64,000 nucleotides of DNA from Oceanobacillus senegalensis. GTDB taxonomy: Bacteria > Bacillota > Bacilli > Bacillales > Amphibacillaceae. The stretch covers positions 2,006,377 through 2,070,376 of the forward strand of contig NZ_LT839648.1 of assembly GCF_900176885.1 (NCBI RefSeq). Reading direction: 5' to 3'. Under the pieces are notes generated by a model. That model saw nothing but the letters and a program-made list of their open reading frames with translations. It ran no database searches and was not told the origin of the DNA. Each line of letters starts with the position of its first letter. The stretch's first letter is position 1. Positions 52,010 through 60,892 of the stretch are shown here, in pieces. The position numbers and the translations under genes are program-made.

Positions 52010-52492
52010 TTATGCCTTTTCCTGATCTTCTTTTGTTGGTCCCATCACACCAGGAACAGGCAATCCTGCTTGACGCAATAACACGGTCATTTGACCTCTA
52101 TGATGTGTTTGATGATCAATCAACACTCTTAATAATGCCCCCCTTGGTTCAGGGTTTCCAAAATTATCCACATTTTCTATCAGTTTTTCATCCGTCAATT
52201 TTTGTTCTACTTCCTGTTTCACTTGGCAGACTACCTGTTTATATCCATCAACAATCTCACTTGCTTTTTGAGGAACACTCTCAGCATCGCCTGATGGTTT
52301 CACTTCAAGTCCTACCAACCCACCAAAAAATGCTGGTGCCGTTGCTAAATGCCAGCCTAACCAACCAAGAGTACTATGTCCCTCAACAATAGCCTGTCCC
52401 AATTTTTCATCTGTTAGGGATTCTAGTACATTAATTGTGCCTTGAGATGCATTAGACCAATCTTGTAAAAAATCATTTACTTTTCGATACAT
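52010..52492 (-). CDS. DinB/YfiT-like putative metal-binding protein
   Basis: The 160 residues form a DinB-type four-helix bundle with a likely metal triad: H48 (WLGWHLA), H127 and H131 (LIDHQTHHRGQM). Members include bacillithiol- and mycothiol-dependent transferases, and many are uncharacterised. The stop lies within the terminator shared with helD, so the gene is monocistronic. The substrate is unknown. Confidence 0.87.
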   Translation of the reverse strand: MYRKVNDFLQDWSNASQGTINVLESLTDEKLGQAIVEGHSTLGWLGWHLATAPAFFGGLVGLEVKPSGDAESVPQKASEIVDGYKQVVCQVKQEVEQKLTDEKLIENVDNFGNPEPRGALLRVLIDHQTHHRGQMTVLLRQAGLPVPGVMGPTKEDQEKA

Positions 52493-52642
52493 AAATTTTC
52501 ATCTCCATTCACTTTTATTTTTTGGCAAGGCCTAACCAAAAACTACCAAATTTATCACTATTATAACGAAACAGAATCCCTTAAGTCCATAACGTTGCCT
52601 GTTCTAGAAATTCACCAAATATAATTTTATATAACTAGCCAC

Positions 52643-52754
52643 ATAAAGTGAATCTTCAATCAGTGGGGGATTGCTTTCATCCCCCACTTAAATGATTAAT
52701 GTTTCCTCCATTTTTGAGGTGGGGGGTATTACTGCCCCTTAATCTGCGATAAAA
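52643..52754. repeat. Dispersed hairpin repeat A, best-preserved copy
   Basis: ATAAAGTGAATCTTCAATC begins the element. Hairpin 1 is CAGTGGGGG / CCCCCACTT and hairpin 2 is GGGG / CCCC around TATTACTG. The element ends CTGCGATAAAA. The short word ATAAA occurs at both ends. Confidence 0.82.
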
Positions 52755-52760
52755 CAGCGA

Positions 52761-52872
52761 AAGAGGTCGGGACGAAAGTATTTCTAAATCAAAACCCGAA
52801 CATGAAATTGCTCCAGAAATAGAGCATTGTTCGTCTTTTGAGCTAAACACTTTGGTTATGTCCCAACCTCTT
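52761..52872. repeat. Structured intergenic element, repeat C
   Basis: Terminal arms AAGAGGTCGGGAC and GTCCCAACCTCTT pair over 13 bases with one mismatch and enclose about 86 bases. An inner TGCTC / GAGCA hairpin lies within them. Similar GAGGTTGGGAC elements are common between genes of Bacillales. It may be a small structured RNA or a mobile remnant. Confidence 0.7.
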
Positions 52873-52938
52873 ATTTATGTTTCGTTCATTTATTATATTC
52901 GAATGCCAGTTTGTATCCAGGAAAGCTTTATAGATAAT

Positions 52939-53841
52939 TTAATTACTAGATACTAATGATTTCACACCGTCTCTTACAGCAATATATTCGGGACGTTCTT
53001 TCCCACCAGAAAATGGCTCAACTAATTGATTTTCAACACTATTAAATACCATAAATAAATTATTGCGTGGATATGGTGTCATATTACTTGTGGATCCATG
53101 CATGGTATTACTCTCAAATAATGTTATCGAACCAGCTCGTCCTGTTGGCACCGAGATTCCACCACATTTCTCCGTTAACCAACGCAAACTGTCATGATCT
53201 GGTACACCAAATTTTTGTTTCTTTAGAGAATCTTTGTAATTTTCTTCTGGAGTTTCCCCTACACAACTTACATAGTAGTTCTGGGACCCTGGTATCATCA
53301 TTAAAGGCCCGTTAAACGTATAGTTATCAGACAATGCAATCGATACACTGACTGCCCTCATACGTGGCATACCATCTTCAACATGCCACGTTTCAAAATC
53401 AGAATGCCAATCAAATTCCTTTCCCTTGAAACCTGGTTTATAATTTATTCGGGATTGATGGACATAGACATCGCTTCCAAGTAAATGATTTACTATATCA
53501 AGTATGCGTGTGTCATTAGCTACATCCTTAAAATAGTTATCATCCTCATGGACATGGAAAATGGAACGGATATCGTCACTATCTGGCTCACGGATTACTT
53601 TCTCAGAAGTAGAATTCTTATGAGACTCCTGTAATTCAAAAATTCCATTTTGCAGATTAGTAACTTCTTTCTTAGAGAAAAAATCTTTAATTTGCAAAAA
53701 TCCATTCTGTTCATAGAAGTCTAGCTGTTCCTTTGTAAGAGGTGACATATTATCCTTGGATCGATCTGTATGAATTACTGGATCCTTCCTTTTCAGAATT
53801 TCAGGCGTCATATTCTTTCTTGAAGGATATAGATCTTTCAC
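52939..53841 (-). CDS. ectD: Ectoine 5-hydroxylase EctD
   Basis: EctD is a 2-oxoglutarate/Fe(II) dioxygenase that converts ectoine to 5-hydroxyectoine. In the 300-residue form the iron ligands are H146, D148 and H248, the same numbers as in the Virgibacillus salexigens enzyme. The EctD signature [18 protein letters not shown] is complete. The start is GTG 53841 behind AGGGAGTGG, giving [10 protein letters not shown] as in known EctD. The frame runs open 51 codons upstream without a family match, so a longer call would be wrong. ectABC are not in the window. This supports a halotolerant host. Confidence 0.95.
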   Translation of the reverse strand: MKDLYPSRKNMTPEILKRKDPVIHTDRSKDNMSPLTKEQLDFYEQNGFLQIKDFFSKKEVTNLQNGIFELQESHKNSTSEKVIREPDSDDIRSIFHVHEDDNYFKDVANDTRILDIVNHLLGSDVYVHQSRINYKPGFKGKEFDWHSDFETWHVEDGMPRMRAVSVSIALSDNYTFNGPLMMIPGSQNYYVSCVGETPEENYKDSLKKQKFGVPDHDSLRWLTEKCGGISVPTGRAGSITLFESNTMHGSTSNMTPYPRNNLFMVFNSVENQLVEPFSGGKERPEYIAVRDGVKSLVSSN

Positions 53842-54029
53842 TAGAAAACCACTCCCTAAAAAGATATTAAACGATTTAACTTCTAATCTTGCTACATGAG
53901 TCGAAAAAGATAAGTATAACTGGCATCCCCCAAAAGCTTTCCTATTTAACGACGTCCCATCCATGATACTAACATAAATAATCCTAATATACAAACAATT
54001 CTGATTGAAACCTAATATTTCCTAAATTA

Positions 54030-54989
54030 CTAAGCAATAGAGTAATGCCATACTGCATGTTTCTTTTCTTTAGTTATTTGTTCATTTCGTTCCATATAAT
54101 CGAGATGTCCGATAACTTCGGACATGACCAAAGAAAACTGAGTGAAATAACTTTTCTTATAATAAACTTTTGCAATATCACTTGCAGTCGTTAACCCTTC
54201 CTCTTTCATTAAATTTTTAAACTTTTGCGCTTTCCGTTCCATTCCTACTATTCGTTTCTTTATTAAGGTAGTCGGATTTTCTATAACCATCCCGTGTCCT
54301 GAAAATACACGATCAACAGATAAATTAAGTACCTTTTCTAATGAATGTTTATGCTGAAGTAATGTCGGTAAACGCTCCCCATTATAATCAGGTTCAACCA
54401 GTGCATTACTTGAGATATGATCAATTAATAAATCCCCTGATAAAAGCTCACGTCTCTTTTCACTCCATAATGCTATTTGATCTGGTGCATGACCTGGCAC
54501 CTCTATGACTTGAAAATTCCTGTGAGTGTTTCCAATCGGGGTAATTTCAGCTTGTATGCTTTGGCCACTATTTTTTTCTATCGCATCTCGTAAATACCTT
54601 ACCTGCTTTTCACCCGCTTCCCCACACCCCATTTCTTCATATAATTTCTTAAAAAACTCTAGACGCATTTCTAAAAATTCACGTTCTCTTTTCATTCTAG
54701 GAATGGCATCTTTATGCGCAAAAACAGGAATGGGATGCTTATCAGTAATTTGATTAACAAGTCCAATATGATCTGGATGGTTATGTGTTAAGACAATATC
54801 GGTTAAATCTGACAAGGAAAAGTCATTTTCCTCCAACGTCTGCTGTAATGCTCTTTTACTATCATCATTATTCCATCCAGCATCTACTAATATTAATGAA
54901 TGACCTGTTTCTATTAAATAAAAGTTCACCGTCCTTAAGCTTGACGAAGTATGTACCATTATAGGATAAATCATTTCCTTTTGCTGCAT
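54030..54989 (-). CDS. MBL-fold metallo-hydrolase
   Basis: The 319 residues show the metallo-beta-lactamase motifs: LVDAGWN, THNHPDHIG with H69, H71, D73 and H74, VIEVPGHAPDQIALW, SGDLLIDHISSNA and the C-terminal FSGHGMVI. The C-terminal helical extension is typical of YflN-like Bacillus hydrolases, some acting on thioesters or lactones. The substrate is unknown. It lies about 190 bases downstream of ectD but on its own ribosome site, and no functional link is apparent. Confidence 0.9.
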   Translation of the reverse strand: MQQKEMIYPIMVHTSSSLRTVNFYLIETGHSLILVDAGWNNDDSKRALQQTLEENDFSLSDLTDIVLTHNHPDHIGLVNQITDKHPIPVFAHKDAIPRMKREREFLEMRLEFFKKLYEEMGCGEAGEKQVRYLRDAIEKNSGQSIQAEITPIGNTHRNFQVIEVPGHAPDQIALWSEKRRELLSGDLLIDHISSNALVEPDYNGERLPTLLQHKHSLEKVLNLSVDRVFSGHGMVIENPTTLIKKRIVGMERKAQKFKNLMKEEGLTTASDIAKVYYKKSYFTQFSLVMSEVIGHLDYMERNEQITKEKKHAVWHYSIA

Positions 54990-55070
54990 CCGTATAACTC
55001 CTTTCCCTTACGTTATGACCATTATTACATGACATTTATATTTAAATTGAAATTTCCGTTGTAAAGTAAA

Positions 55071-55106
55071 AACTTCCCTCTTACTAACCGAAAAAAGAGG
55101 GAAGTT
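55071..55106 (-). terminator. Terminator after sspO
   Basis: AACTTCCCTCTT pairs with AAGAGGGAAGTT and is followed on the minus strand by TTTTTAC. Confidence 0.9.
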
Positions 55107-55118
55107 GAACTTACAGAA

Positions 55119-55268
55119 TTATTGACGTTTCTTTGTTTTTTTGTTGTGATATTTTTCATTAGTGGTTAGAGGCTCGTTCGCAAACTCATGATCAAAATTT
55201 TTAGGCATCTTTTTTCTTGCAGCTTGTTCATCACTTAATACCTGTGGTTGTTTTCGTTTAAAAGTCAT
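55119..55268 (-). CDS. sspO: Small acid-soluble spore protein O (SspO-like)
   Basis: This 49-residue basic protein begins MTFKRKQPQVLSDEQAARKK and ends FANEPLTTNEKYHNKKTKKR plus Gln. The end resembles the SspO C-terminus, which has NEPLT, then an NNKKxKK run. SspO is a minor SASP made in the forespore. GGAGGTG lies eight bases before the ATG and a strong terminator follows. No sigma-G or sigma-K promoter was identified with confidence. It supports a spore-forming host. Confidence 0.8.
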   Translation of the reverse strand: MTFKRKQPQVLSDEQAARKKMPKNFDHEFANEPLTTNEKYHNKKTKKRQ

Positions 55269-55396
55269 TCATAAGCACCTCCATATTACTATATTGGCAG
55301 GGAGATGGAATGTTTATGTATGATAAAAATCGACTTCTTTAGTAACTTTTTCCAAAACGAAGGAACAGACGATTGCCTGTTCCTATCTTTTCATAC

Positions 55397-56293
55397 TTAA
55401 TATCCTACGGCATCATCTTTTGATTCATATGTTGCCATTACTTGATATAAAGTGGCACGCTCTGTTTCATTTAATGGGATAAGTGGTAAGCGGACACCAC
55501 CAACAGGAACGCCAATGTGATTAAGTGCCTCTTTCACAGGTGTTGGACTCGGTGCTGCAAATAATGCTTTCATTAAAGGGAGGATATGACGATGCATCGT
55601 AGCTGCATACGCAACATCTCCATTCTTAAACCGTTGAACCATATCCTGAATTTCATTACCAATAACATGGGAAGCTACAGATACAACACCTGTTCCACCA
55701 ACAGATAGAGTTGGTAATGTTAATGCATCTTCACCAGTATATACACTAAAATCATCTGAAGTTTTACTTATAATTTCAGCGACATTATCCAAGTCACCAC
55801 TTGCCTCTTTCACAGAAACAATATTTTCAATTTGTGATAAGCGGATAATAGTTGATGGTTCTATATTCACTACACTTCGACCTGGAATATTGTATAGCAT
55901 AACTGGTAATTCGGTGCTTTCTGCAATAGCACGAAAATGCTGATACATTCCCTCTTGTGATGGTTTATTATAGTATGGTGCAACAAGCATTATTCCATCA
56001 ACGCCCAATGCTGTTGCTTCTTTTGTTAATTCAATCGATTCTTTTGTATTATTTGAACCAGTTCCAGCAATTACGGGGGCTCTCCCATCCACCACGCTAA
56101 CGACAAATTTAAATAAATTTAATTTTTCTTCATGAGATAGTGTTGGAGATTCACCAGTCGTTCCTGCAACTACTAAGCCGTCAGAACCATTTTTTAATAA
56201 ATAATCTACAAGACCTCTTGTTGCTTCATAATCTATTTCTCCACCTTGATCAAATGGAGTAACCATAGCTGTTAATACATTACCAAAATTCAT
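55397..56293 (-). CDS. dapA: 4-hydroxy-tetrahydrodipicolinate synthase
   Basis: DapA condenses pyruvate with aspartate semialdehyde, the first committed step to lysine, diaminopimelate and spore dipicolinate. The 298 residues show AGTTGESPTL with T45/T46, Tyr134 (LYNIPGRS) and the Schiff-base Lys162 in VSVKEASGD. Start ATG 56293 is preferred, 11 bases after AAAGGG, over the GTG at 56305. It is monocistronic and controlled by the lysine riboswitch immediately upstream. Confidence 0.96.
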   Translation of the reverse strand: MNFGNVLTAMVTPFDQGGEIDYEATRGLVDYLLKNGSDGLVVAGTTGESPTLSHEEKLNLFKFVVSVVDGRAPVIAGTGSNNTKESIELTKEATALGVDGIMLVAPYYNKPSQEGMYQHFRAIAESTELPVMLYNIPGRSVVNIEPSTIIRLSQIENIVSVKEASGDLDNVAEIISKTSDDFSVYTGEDALTLPTLSVGGTGVVSVASHVIGNEIQDMVQRFKNGDVAYAATMHRHILPLMKALFAAPSPTPVKEALNHIGVPVGGVRLPLIPLNETERATLYQVMATYESKDDAVGY

Positions 56294-56345
56294 TACAACA
56301 CACACCCTTTGCTTATATTTTTAATTCGAGTGTGGAGGACTCATT

Positions 56346-56375
56346 AAAAAACAACAGTGAGAAGGCTCACTGTTG
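56346..56375 (-). terminator. Riboswitch expression-platform terminator of dapA
   Basis: CAACAGTGAG pairs with CTCACTGTTG around a four-base loop and six U residues follow in the minus-strand RNA. It lies between the aptamer and dapA. Confidence 0.93.
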
Positions 56376-56404
56376 CTAGAACATTTGTATATTGTTCTTA
56401 GCTA

Positions 56405-56575
56405 GAATAGCCCTCCATATAGTCTCCTATATGACAGTTCTGTATCTTGTCGACAACAGACCCAACTTTGGGACTATGAGATTCCCTCCGCTTCGGCAAA
56501 TTCCCCTTTCCTTATGCTTCTTTGGAGCTCATCCTCCTCCACATAAATACTAATGGTCTCTGCACCTCTATCCTT
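56405..56575 (-). ncRNA. Lysine riboswitch (L box) upstream of dapA
   Basis: On the minus strand the conserved L-box blocks occur in order: AGAGGTGC, then TTAGTAT, GGAAAGGGGAATTTGCCGAAG, TTGGGTCTG, ACTGTCATATAGG and CTATATGGAGGGCTA. The P1-proximal sequence can pair at the two ends of the aptamer. Lysine binding should favour the downstream terminator at 56346-56375; without lysine, a TAGAACA / TGTTCTA antiterminator-like pairing between them can form. It thus lowers dapA transcription when lysine is plentiful. Confidence 0.93.
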
Positions 56576-56765
56576 ACTTTAACTGTACGTAAAATAAGTT
56601 TGTATTATATTGTTAACTCTAATGTACCAAAATTATACAACTAAAACAAGCCTTTTTTCAAAATAGAATAATTTTCGTATTGTAGATTAATCTAGTGGTA
56701 TAATATGGATAAAAGATACAGATTATCATTTTGATAATGGAATATATACGTATTGTGGAGGTAGC

Positions 56766-57212
56766 ATGCTTACATTTGAAGAAAAATTAGATATTATTGG
56801 ATCCTTTACTGAATTAAAGCGTTATGATGTTTCGCTTGGTCGGGTAAATTTCCATTACGAAAATAGTATATTCGAAAAGAAAATAGTTGTGTATCATTTA
56901 CATCCAAATGGAAATGGTTTTGTATACGCTGAGCGGATTAATAAAAATTATAAAACCAATAAAAAGGGTATGGTAAATATACGAAATTATACAGAGGAGG
57001 AATTGCGACAAATCATTAAAGAATCCATATCTTCTCTTTCCGAATCCTCTCTTATAGAAGAGACTTGGATAAATGAAGAAAAACAAATATTGAAGCTTAT
57101 TCAGGATTTTGATTTATGGAATATTTATGCTGGCGATATGTTGGATGCCACCTATGCAACCTACAATGCAGCAGTAGATTACCTACAACAAGAAGGATTT
57201 AAACGTTTATAA
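56766..57212 (+). CDS. Soluble protein of unknown function
   Basis: The 148 residues have a beta-rich first half (RVNFHYENSIFEKKIVVYHLHPNGNGFVYAER) and a helical second half ending in a YLQQEGFKRL helix. There is no signal peptide, membrane helix or recognised motif. TGGAGG lies eight bases before the ATG. It is transcribed divergently from dapA and ends in a bidirectional terminator. I do not recognise the family. Confidence 0.7.
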   Translation: MLTFEEKLDIIGSFTELKRYDVSLGRVNFHYENSIFEKKIVVYHLHPNGNGFVYAERINKNYKTNKKGMVNIRNYTEEELRQIIKESISSLSESSLIEETWINEEKQILKLIQDFDLWNIYAGDMLDATYATYNAAVDYLQQEGFKRL

Positions 57213-57277
57213 CGAAGACGCAAGCGATAGTTTAACGACGTACGGAGGAGTAAGATTTAATACTTTTTTCCTCTTCA

Positions 57278-57308
57278 AAAAGAAGCCAACATTCGTTTTG
57301 GCTTCTTT
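57278..57308. terminator. Bidirectional terminator
   Basis: AAAGAAGCCAA pairs with TTGGCTTCTTT around an eight-base loop, between two convergent genes. Confidence 0.92.
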
Positions 57309-57330
57309 ATTATGTATTCACGCCAAGCCC

Positions 57331-58122
57331 TTACTTTCTATCCAAAAAGGGTGCAATTAGTTTATCTGCGATACCAGGAAATAGGTTGTAAAGTTTATTG
57401 CCAAAATTCATCCATTTAGGGATATTTAGCTCACGCTTTGGATTAATCAATAACTGAACAATTTTATCTGCAACCTTGTCAGACTGTAGCATATACTTTT
57501 TCACATTTTCAACATAGCTTCCAGACCGATCTGCTGTTTCAAAAAACTTTGTCTCAATTGGACCAGGATTGACGGCAGAGATATAAATATCTGTTTTAGA
57601 CAATTCCAATCTTAAACTATTCGTGAAACCAAGTACGGCATGCTTACTTGCCGAATATCCACTTGATTTAGGTGTTGCCAATTTCCCAGCTTGAGATGCA
57701 ATATTAACGATATGCCCTGTATTTTTTTCCAACATTGATGGCAGTACTTGTTTTGTACATGCCATTAAGCCAAGAACATTCACCTTAAACATTCTGTCAA
57801 TTTCGTCTAAGGAGGCCTCATGAAATGCATCAAAAATACCGAAACCGGCATTGTTAATTAATATATCAATGGATGATACTTCATGTAAAATTTTATCAAA
57901 CTCCCTTTTTACTTGCTTGGTATCACTAACATCAAGCTGAAAATACAAGCAGGTTACAGAGAAATCTTCCTTTATTTCTTTACTAATTTTCTCCAATTTA
58001 TCGGAAGACCGAGCTAATAAAATTGGGGTTGCTCCCTTTTCAGCGACCTTTCTAGCAACCTTTTCTCCAATTCCTGAAGATGCCCCTGTAATCACAATCG
58101 TTTTATTCTTTAGTTTTTTCAT
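57331..58122 (-). CDS. Short-chain dehydrogenase/reductase
   Basis: A 263-residue Rossmann enzyme with TGASSGIG (12-19), NNAG (90-93), the catalytic Ser143 and YSASK (Y156, K160). The C-terminal helix resembles the DltE/YqjQ-type SDRs of Bacillus. ATG 58122 is chosen because GAGGTG lies five bases upstream; the longer frame has no site. The substrate cannot be told from sequence. It is monocistronic and convergent with the unknown gene at 56766. Confidence 0.92.
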   Translation of the reverse strand: MKKLKNKTIVITGASSGIGEKVARKVAEKGATPILLARSSDKLEKISKEIKEDFSVTCLYFQLDVSDTKQVKREFDKILHEVSSIDILINNAGFGIFDAFHEASLDEIDRMFKVNVLGLMACTKQVLPSMLEKNTGHIVNIASQAGKLATPKSSGYSASKHAVLGFTNSLRLELSKTDIYISAVNPGPIETKFFETADRSGSYVENVKKYMLQSDKVADKIVQLLINPKRELNIPKWMNFGNKLYNLFPGIADKLIAPFLDRK

Positions 58123-58245
58123 ACAACACCTCAATACATTTAAAACCACTTATTATGATATCAAACCATTTGATATTTGATAAAATGATACAAAAAAAAT
58201 TAGCCTTTATCTTTTTAAAGAGAAAGACCGAATATTCCTACTTGA

Positions 58246-58563
58246 TTAATGGCAGATTCCTAGATTAAAAGCAGCAATTTTAAGTTGCGAAAAAATAGTA
58301 AATCCCCAGATAAAAATTCCTACACCATGAATGATGTACCATTTGTATATTTTTTTAAATTTAAGTATTGCGATTGCTATAGCTGAAATAAATGTGAAAA
58401 TAGTCGTCAAACCTAACATTGCTGTAAAAGTGGAAGTCCAGTAAAAGTTATGGAAAGCTGGAATAACTGTAATGGGAGTATAAAATGTAACGAAGTAATA
58501 TATTCCTATCCCCCAAGAAATAATCATAAAACCGAACAGCAGGTATATCGAGTATTTTTTCAT
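58246..58563 (-). CDS. Small membrane protein of unknown function
   Basis: The 105 residues have about three transmembrane helices (about 5-28, 45-68 and 75-95) joined by short loops with aromatic residues (FHNFYWTST). GGGGGA precedes the ATG. No motif or family was recognised. Confidence 0.65.
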   Translation of the reverse strand: MKKYSIYLLFGFMIISWGIGIYYFVTFYTPITVIPAFHNFYWTSTFTAMLGLTTIFTFISAIAIAILKFKKIYKWYIIHGVGIFIWGFTIFSQLKIAAFNLGICH

Positions 58564-58711
58564 AGCTCCCCCTTATCAATACCAAGTAATTCAATAAGTT
58601 TATTTATGAATATTTTATTCATATAAAGAATAATTGTCAACCTTTCTTTCGTTATATATTGTATGTTCTTTAAACAAAAGAAACGTTTTATAGTTTTTTA
58701 GAGCAAAAAAA

Positions 58712-58741
58712 ATGAATTTAGGTAACTATACCTAAATTCAT
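58712..58741 (-). terminator. Terminator after the HesB-like gene
   Basis: ATGAATTTAGGTA pairs with TACCTAAATTCAT, and TTTTTTTT follows on the minus strand. Confidence 0.9.
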
Positions 58742-58811
58742 TTAAGTTCTTCTTATTAATTTAAGTTTATAATTTAAAATAACTCTATTCATCGAAGAAG
58801 TATCAGTGAAA

Positions 58812-59102
58812 CTAACTTTCCTCAAAGAAGTATTCTGGTTCTCCTTTTCCTAATTGTACTTTCATATTATATTCATCCAGGAACCAAGCATCTTTTTCAT
58901 TAAAGTAAAATGTAATTCCTTGAACTTCTTGTTGAATAGCAATTTTTCCGTTCTCTCCATAGGAAATTCCTAAGAAATAATTTGGGTGGACAGTTGGTAT
59001 ACCACCATATATTTTTAAGAAAAACTGAACCATGTCACCTTTTTCCAGGCCCATTTCTTCAATGAACCATTTTGCTGCTTCCTCATTTACTTGTAATTTC
59101 AT
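58812..59102 (-). CDS. HesB/YneR-family protein
   Basis: The 96 residues match the YneR branch of the HesB/IscA fold: EEAAKWFIEEMGLEKGDMVQ, FFLKIYGGIPTVHPN, QGITFYFNEKDAWFLDE. The three cluster-binding cysteines of IscA are absent, as in YneR, so Fe-S scaffold activity is not expected. ATG 59102 behind GAGGTG is the better start. It is monocistronic with its own terminator. Confidence 0.87.
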   Translation of the reverse strand: MKLQVNEEAAKWFIEEMGLEKGDMVQFFLKIYGGIPTVHPNYFLGISYGENGKIAIQQEVQGITFYFNEKDAWFLDEYNMKVQLGKGEPEYFFEES

Positions 59103-59451
59103 GTTCACACCTCGACTGTTCAATTGTTAAGTAAACTATTATATATCCTCTTCTTATTCTAACCTTTTAAACATCATGATACTAGAAATTCAGTTTTGTT
59201 TCCTTCATTTCTTTTACCCGTTTTGAACAAGTTCGTAAATATATAGGTATGAAAACAGACAACAATGCATAATACAACTGGTTCTAAAATAATAAAAAAG
59301 AAATGTAATGTAAAGCAGAGTATTTGATGAAATTTCTAAAGATCAAAAATTGATAAATCATCAAAATAGCAAGTTCCGGAAAAGAGTTTAAAATAAGTTT
59401 CTATTATCAATGACAATGGTTCGATTACACATTAACTTTCCTAATTAAGGA
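59103..59451. other. AT-rich intergenic region
   Basis: About 350 bases upstream of the HesB-like gene. I see no gene, repeat or clear regulatory site in it. Confidence 0.5.
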
Positions 59452-59973
59452 TTAGTTCATGTTCTCAAATTCCTGTACCATTTTGTCATAATTCATTGCA
59501 CCAATTGCTTTATGCTGTATTCTTCCTTCTGAATCAATCAAGTACGATGTAGGGTATGCATTAACCTCAAACATACTTGCCACTTCATTTTCTACATCCA
59601 TTGGAATGGGAAAACTTAATCCGTACTCTTTCACGAAATCAATAACAACCTCATCATTTTTTTCTGTTGATCTTAAATTAACTGCTAAAATGACTACATC
59701 TTCCTTTTCATATAGTTTCTGCATATCTGGCATTTCTGCACGACAAGGTGGGCACCAAGTAGCCCAGAAATTAATCATAACCCGTTTTCCGCGATAATCA
59801 GATAAACGAACGTTTTCTCCATCTAATGTAGTTAGTTCAAAGTCTGGGGCAATATCTCCTTCTGTATTTCCTACTTCTCCTGATCCCAGTCCATTTTCTT
59901 TAGAAAGCACAAAATCATAAATTGCCCATCCAAGCATAGCTGCAATAATTAATATAAGAACGGTCTTTTTCAT
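59452..59973 (-). CDS. ResA/TlpA-like membrane-anchored thioredoxin
   Basis: The 173 residues start with a signal-anchor (about 3-22) and continue as a TlpA-type thioredoxin domain: APDFELTTLDG, then FWATWCPPCRAEMP with C74 and C77, and the cis-Pro segment AYPTSYLID. Such proteins reduce apocytochrome c thiols or spore-coat partners outside the membrane. The genomic context here (small membrane proteins) does not show ccdA or resBC. It could be ResA-like or StoA-like. Confidence 0.9.
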   Translation of the reverse strand: MKKTVLILIIAAMLGWAIYDFVLSKENGLGSGEVGNTEGDIAPDFELTTLDGENVRLSDYRGKRVMINFWATWCPPCRAEMPDMQKLYEKEDVVILAVNLRSTEKNDEVVIDFVKEYGLSFPIPMDVENEVASMFEVNAYPTSYLIDSEGRIQHKAIGAMNYDKMVQEFENMN

Positions 59974-60057
59974 ATCTATTCCTCCAATTCTGTCCCAACT
60001 AGCTAATCATTTTTTTAAGTGAATTCAAGTAAAATGGTCTACACTAGCTATAACCCA

Positions 60058-60387
60058 TTACTTAACATTCCTCTTCCTATAATTGTTTAAAATGATGATA
60101 CATAACGAAATAGTATAAGGGATGATAAACCAAAGCTCCATCCTATAACCAAAAACCGTCACATATGGTTGAATAAATGATAGGATAATTAACCCTAGTG
60201 ACCAGCAGATTAATTGAAATAAGATGAGGTACTTAAAGGAAGCCCAACCCTGAATAAGAAATAATACAATTAATAAAAAGCCAGAAACAACCATATATCC
60301 CAGGCCATATTCCTTATTGTTCCATAGTAACTGAAAGAATTCATAGATAAACGAAGCAATTAAAAATAGTTGAATAAAGGAATGCAA
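60058..60387 (-). CDS. Small membrane protein of unknown function
   Basis: The 109 residues contain three or four hydrophobic helices (about 2-20, 30-46, 50-70 and 82-102), ending in a basic KRNVK tail. It lies eight bases after the next small membrane gene, so the two probably form one operon. No family was recognised. Confidence 0.6.
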   Translation of the reverse strand: MHSFIQLFLIASFIYEFFQLLWNNKEYGLGYMVVSGFLLIVLFLIQGWASFKYLILFQLICWSLGLIILSFIQPYVTVFGYRMELWFIIPYTISLCIIILNNYRKRNVK

Positions 60388-60395
60388 AAATACGG

Positions 60396-60707
60396 TTATA
60401 TCGATTTCCTTTCTCTATTCTTATAATAAAGTAGAATGGTAAAAAGTACTATAGCAATATAAAAGGCATCTTTACTACTGGGATATGCCAATACTGCTAC
60501 GGGATCATTGACGAACGTGAATAAATTTAGCAATATTTTTCCAATCCAAATAAAGATAACGATATCAATCAGTTGCGATACTATTTCTTTTATATGGATC
60601 CACTTCTCATCCTTAGTTAGGCTACTCATCATATAAAATACAATTATACCTATAAGAAAAGAGCTAACAAGAACAAGAATAGATAATAGATTACTGGCTA
60701 CTGCCAT
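60396..60707 (-). CDS. Small membrane protein of unknown function
   Basis: The 103 residues contain three hydrophobic helices (about 6-28, 42-64 and 78-96) and end with a charged KNRERKSI tail. The start has GGAGGAA nearby. It precedes the 60058 gene with an eight-base gap, and the two may be partners. No motif was recognised. Confidence 0.6.
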   Translation of the reverse strand: MAVASNLLSILVLVSSFLIGIIVFYMMSSLTKDEKWIHIKEIVSQLIDIVIFIWIGKILLNLFTFVNDPVAVLAYPSSKDAFYIAIVLFTILLYYKNRERKSI

Positions 60708-60847
60708 GAACGAGTTCCTCCATTAAATATTTCCTCTATATTAACATACATGTCAATCGCTAAAATTTCATGAAAGTTGCTTAAAAAATAAGAAGTAAGC
60801 TCTAAGTTATGACAAATATATGACAAAAAAGGCAATAAGTAATATAC

Positions 60848-60883
60848 AAAAAAAGACATAATACAATATTTTGTATCATGTCT
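60848..60883 (-). terminator. rRNA operon terminator
   Basis: AGACATgATACAA pairs with TTGTATtATGTCT and is followed on the minus strand by a run of T residues, just past the 5S gene. Confidence 0.9.
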
Positions 60884-60892
60884 TTCAAAATT

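Larger units (their letters stand above)
52493..52938. other. Repeat-rich intergenic region
   Basis: About 450 bases with no gene, occupied mainly by repeat A (52643-52754) and, immediately after it, the structured repeat C (52761-52872). Confidence 0.75.

Noticed and set aside
34115..52754. Repeat A considered as a CRISPR array
   Set aside because: The copies are kilobases apart, over 50 bases long and not separated by uniform spacers; no cas genes are present.
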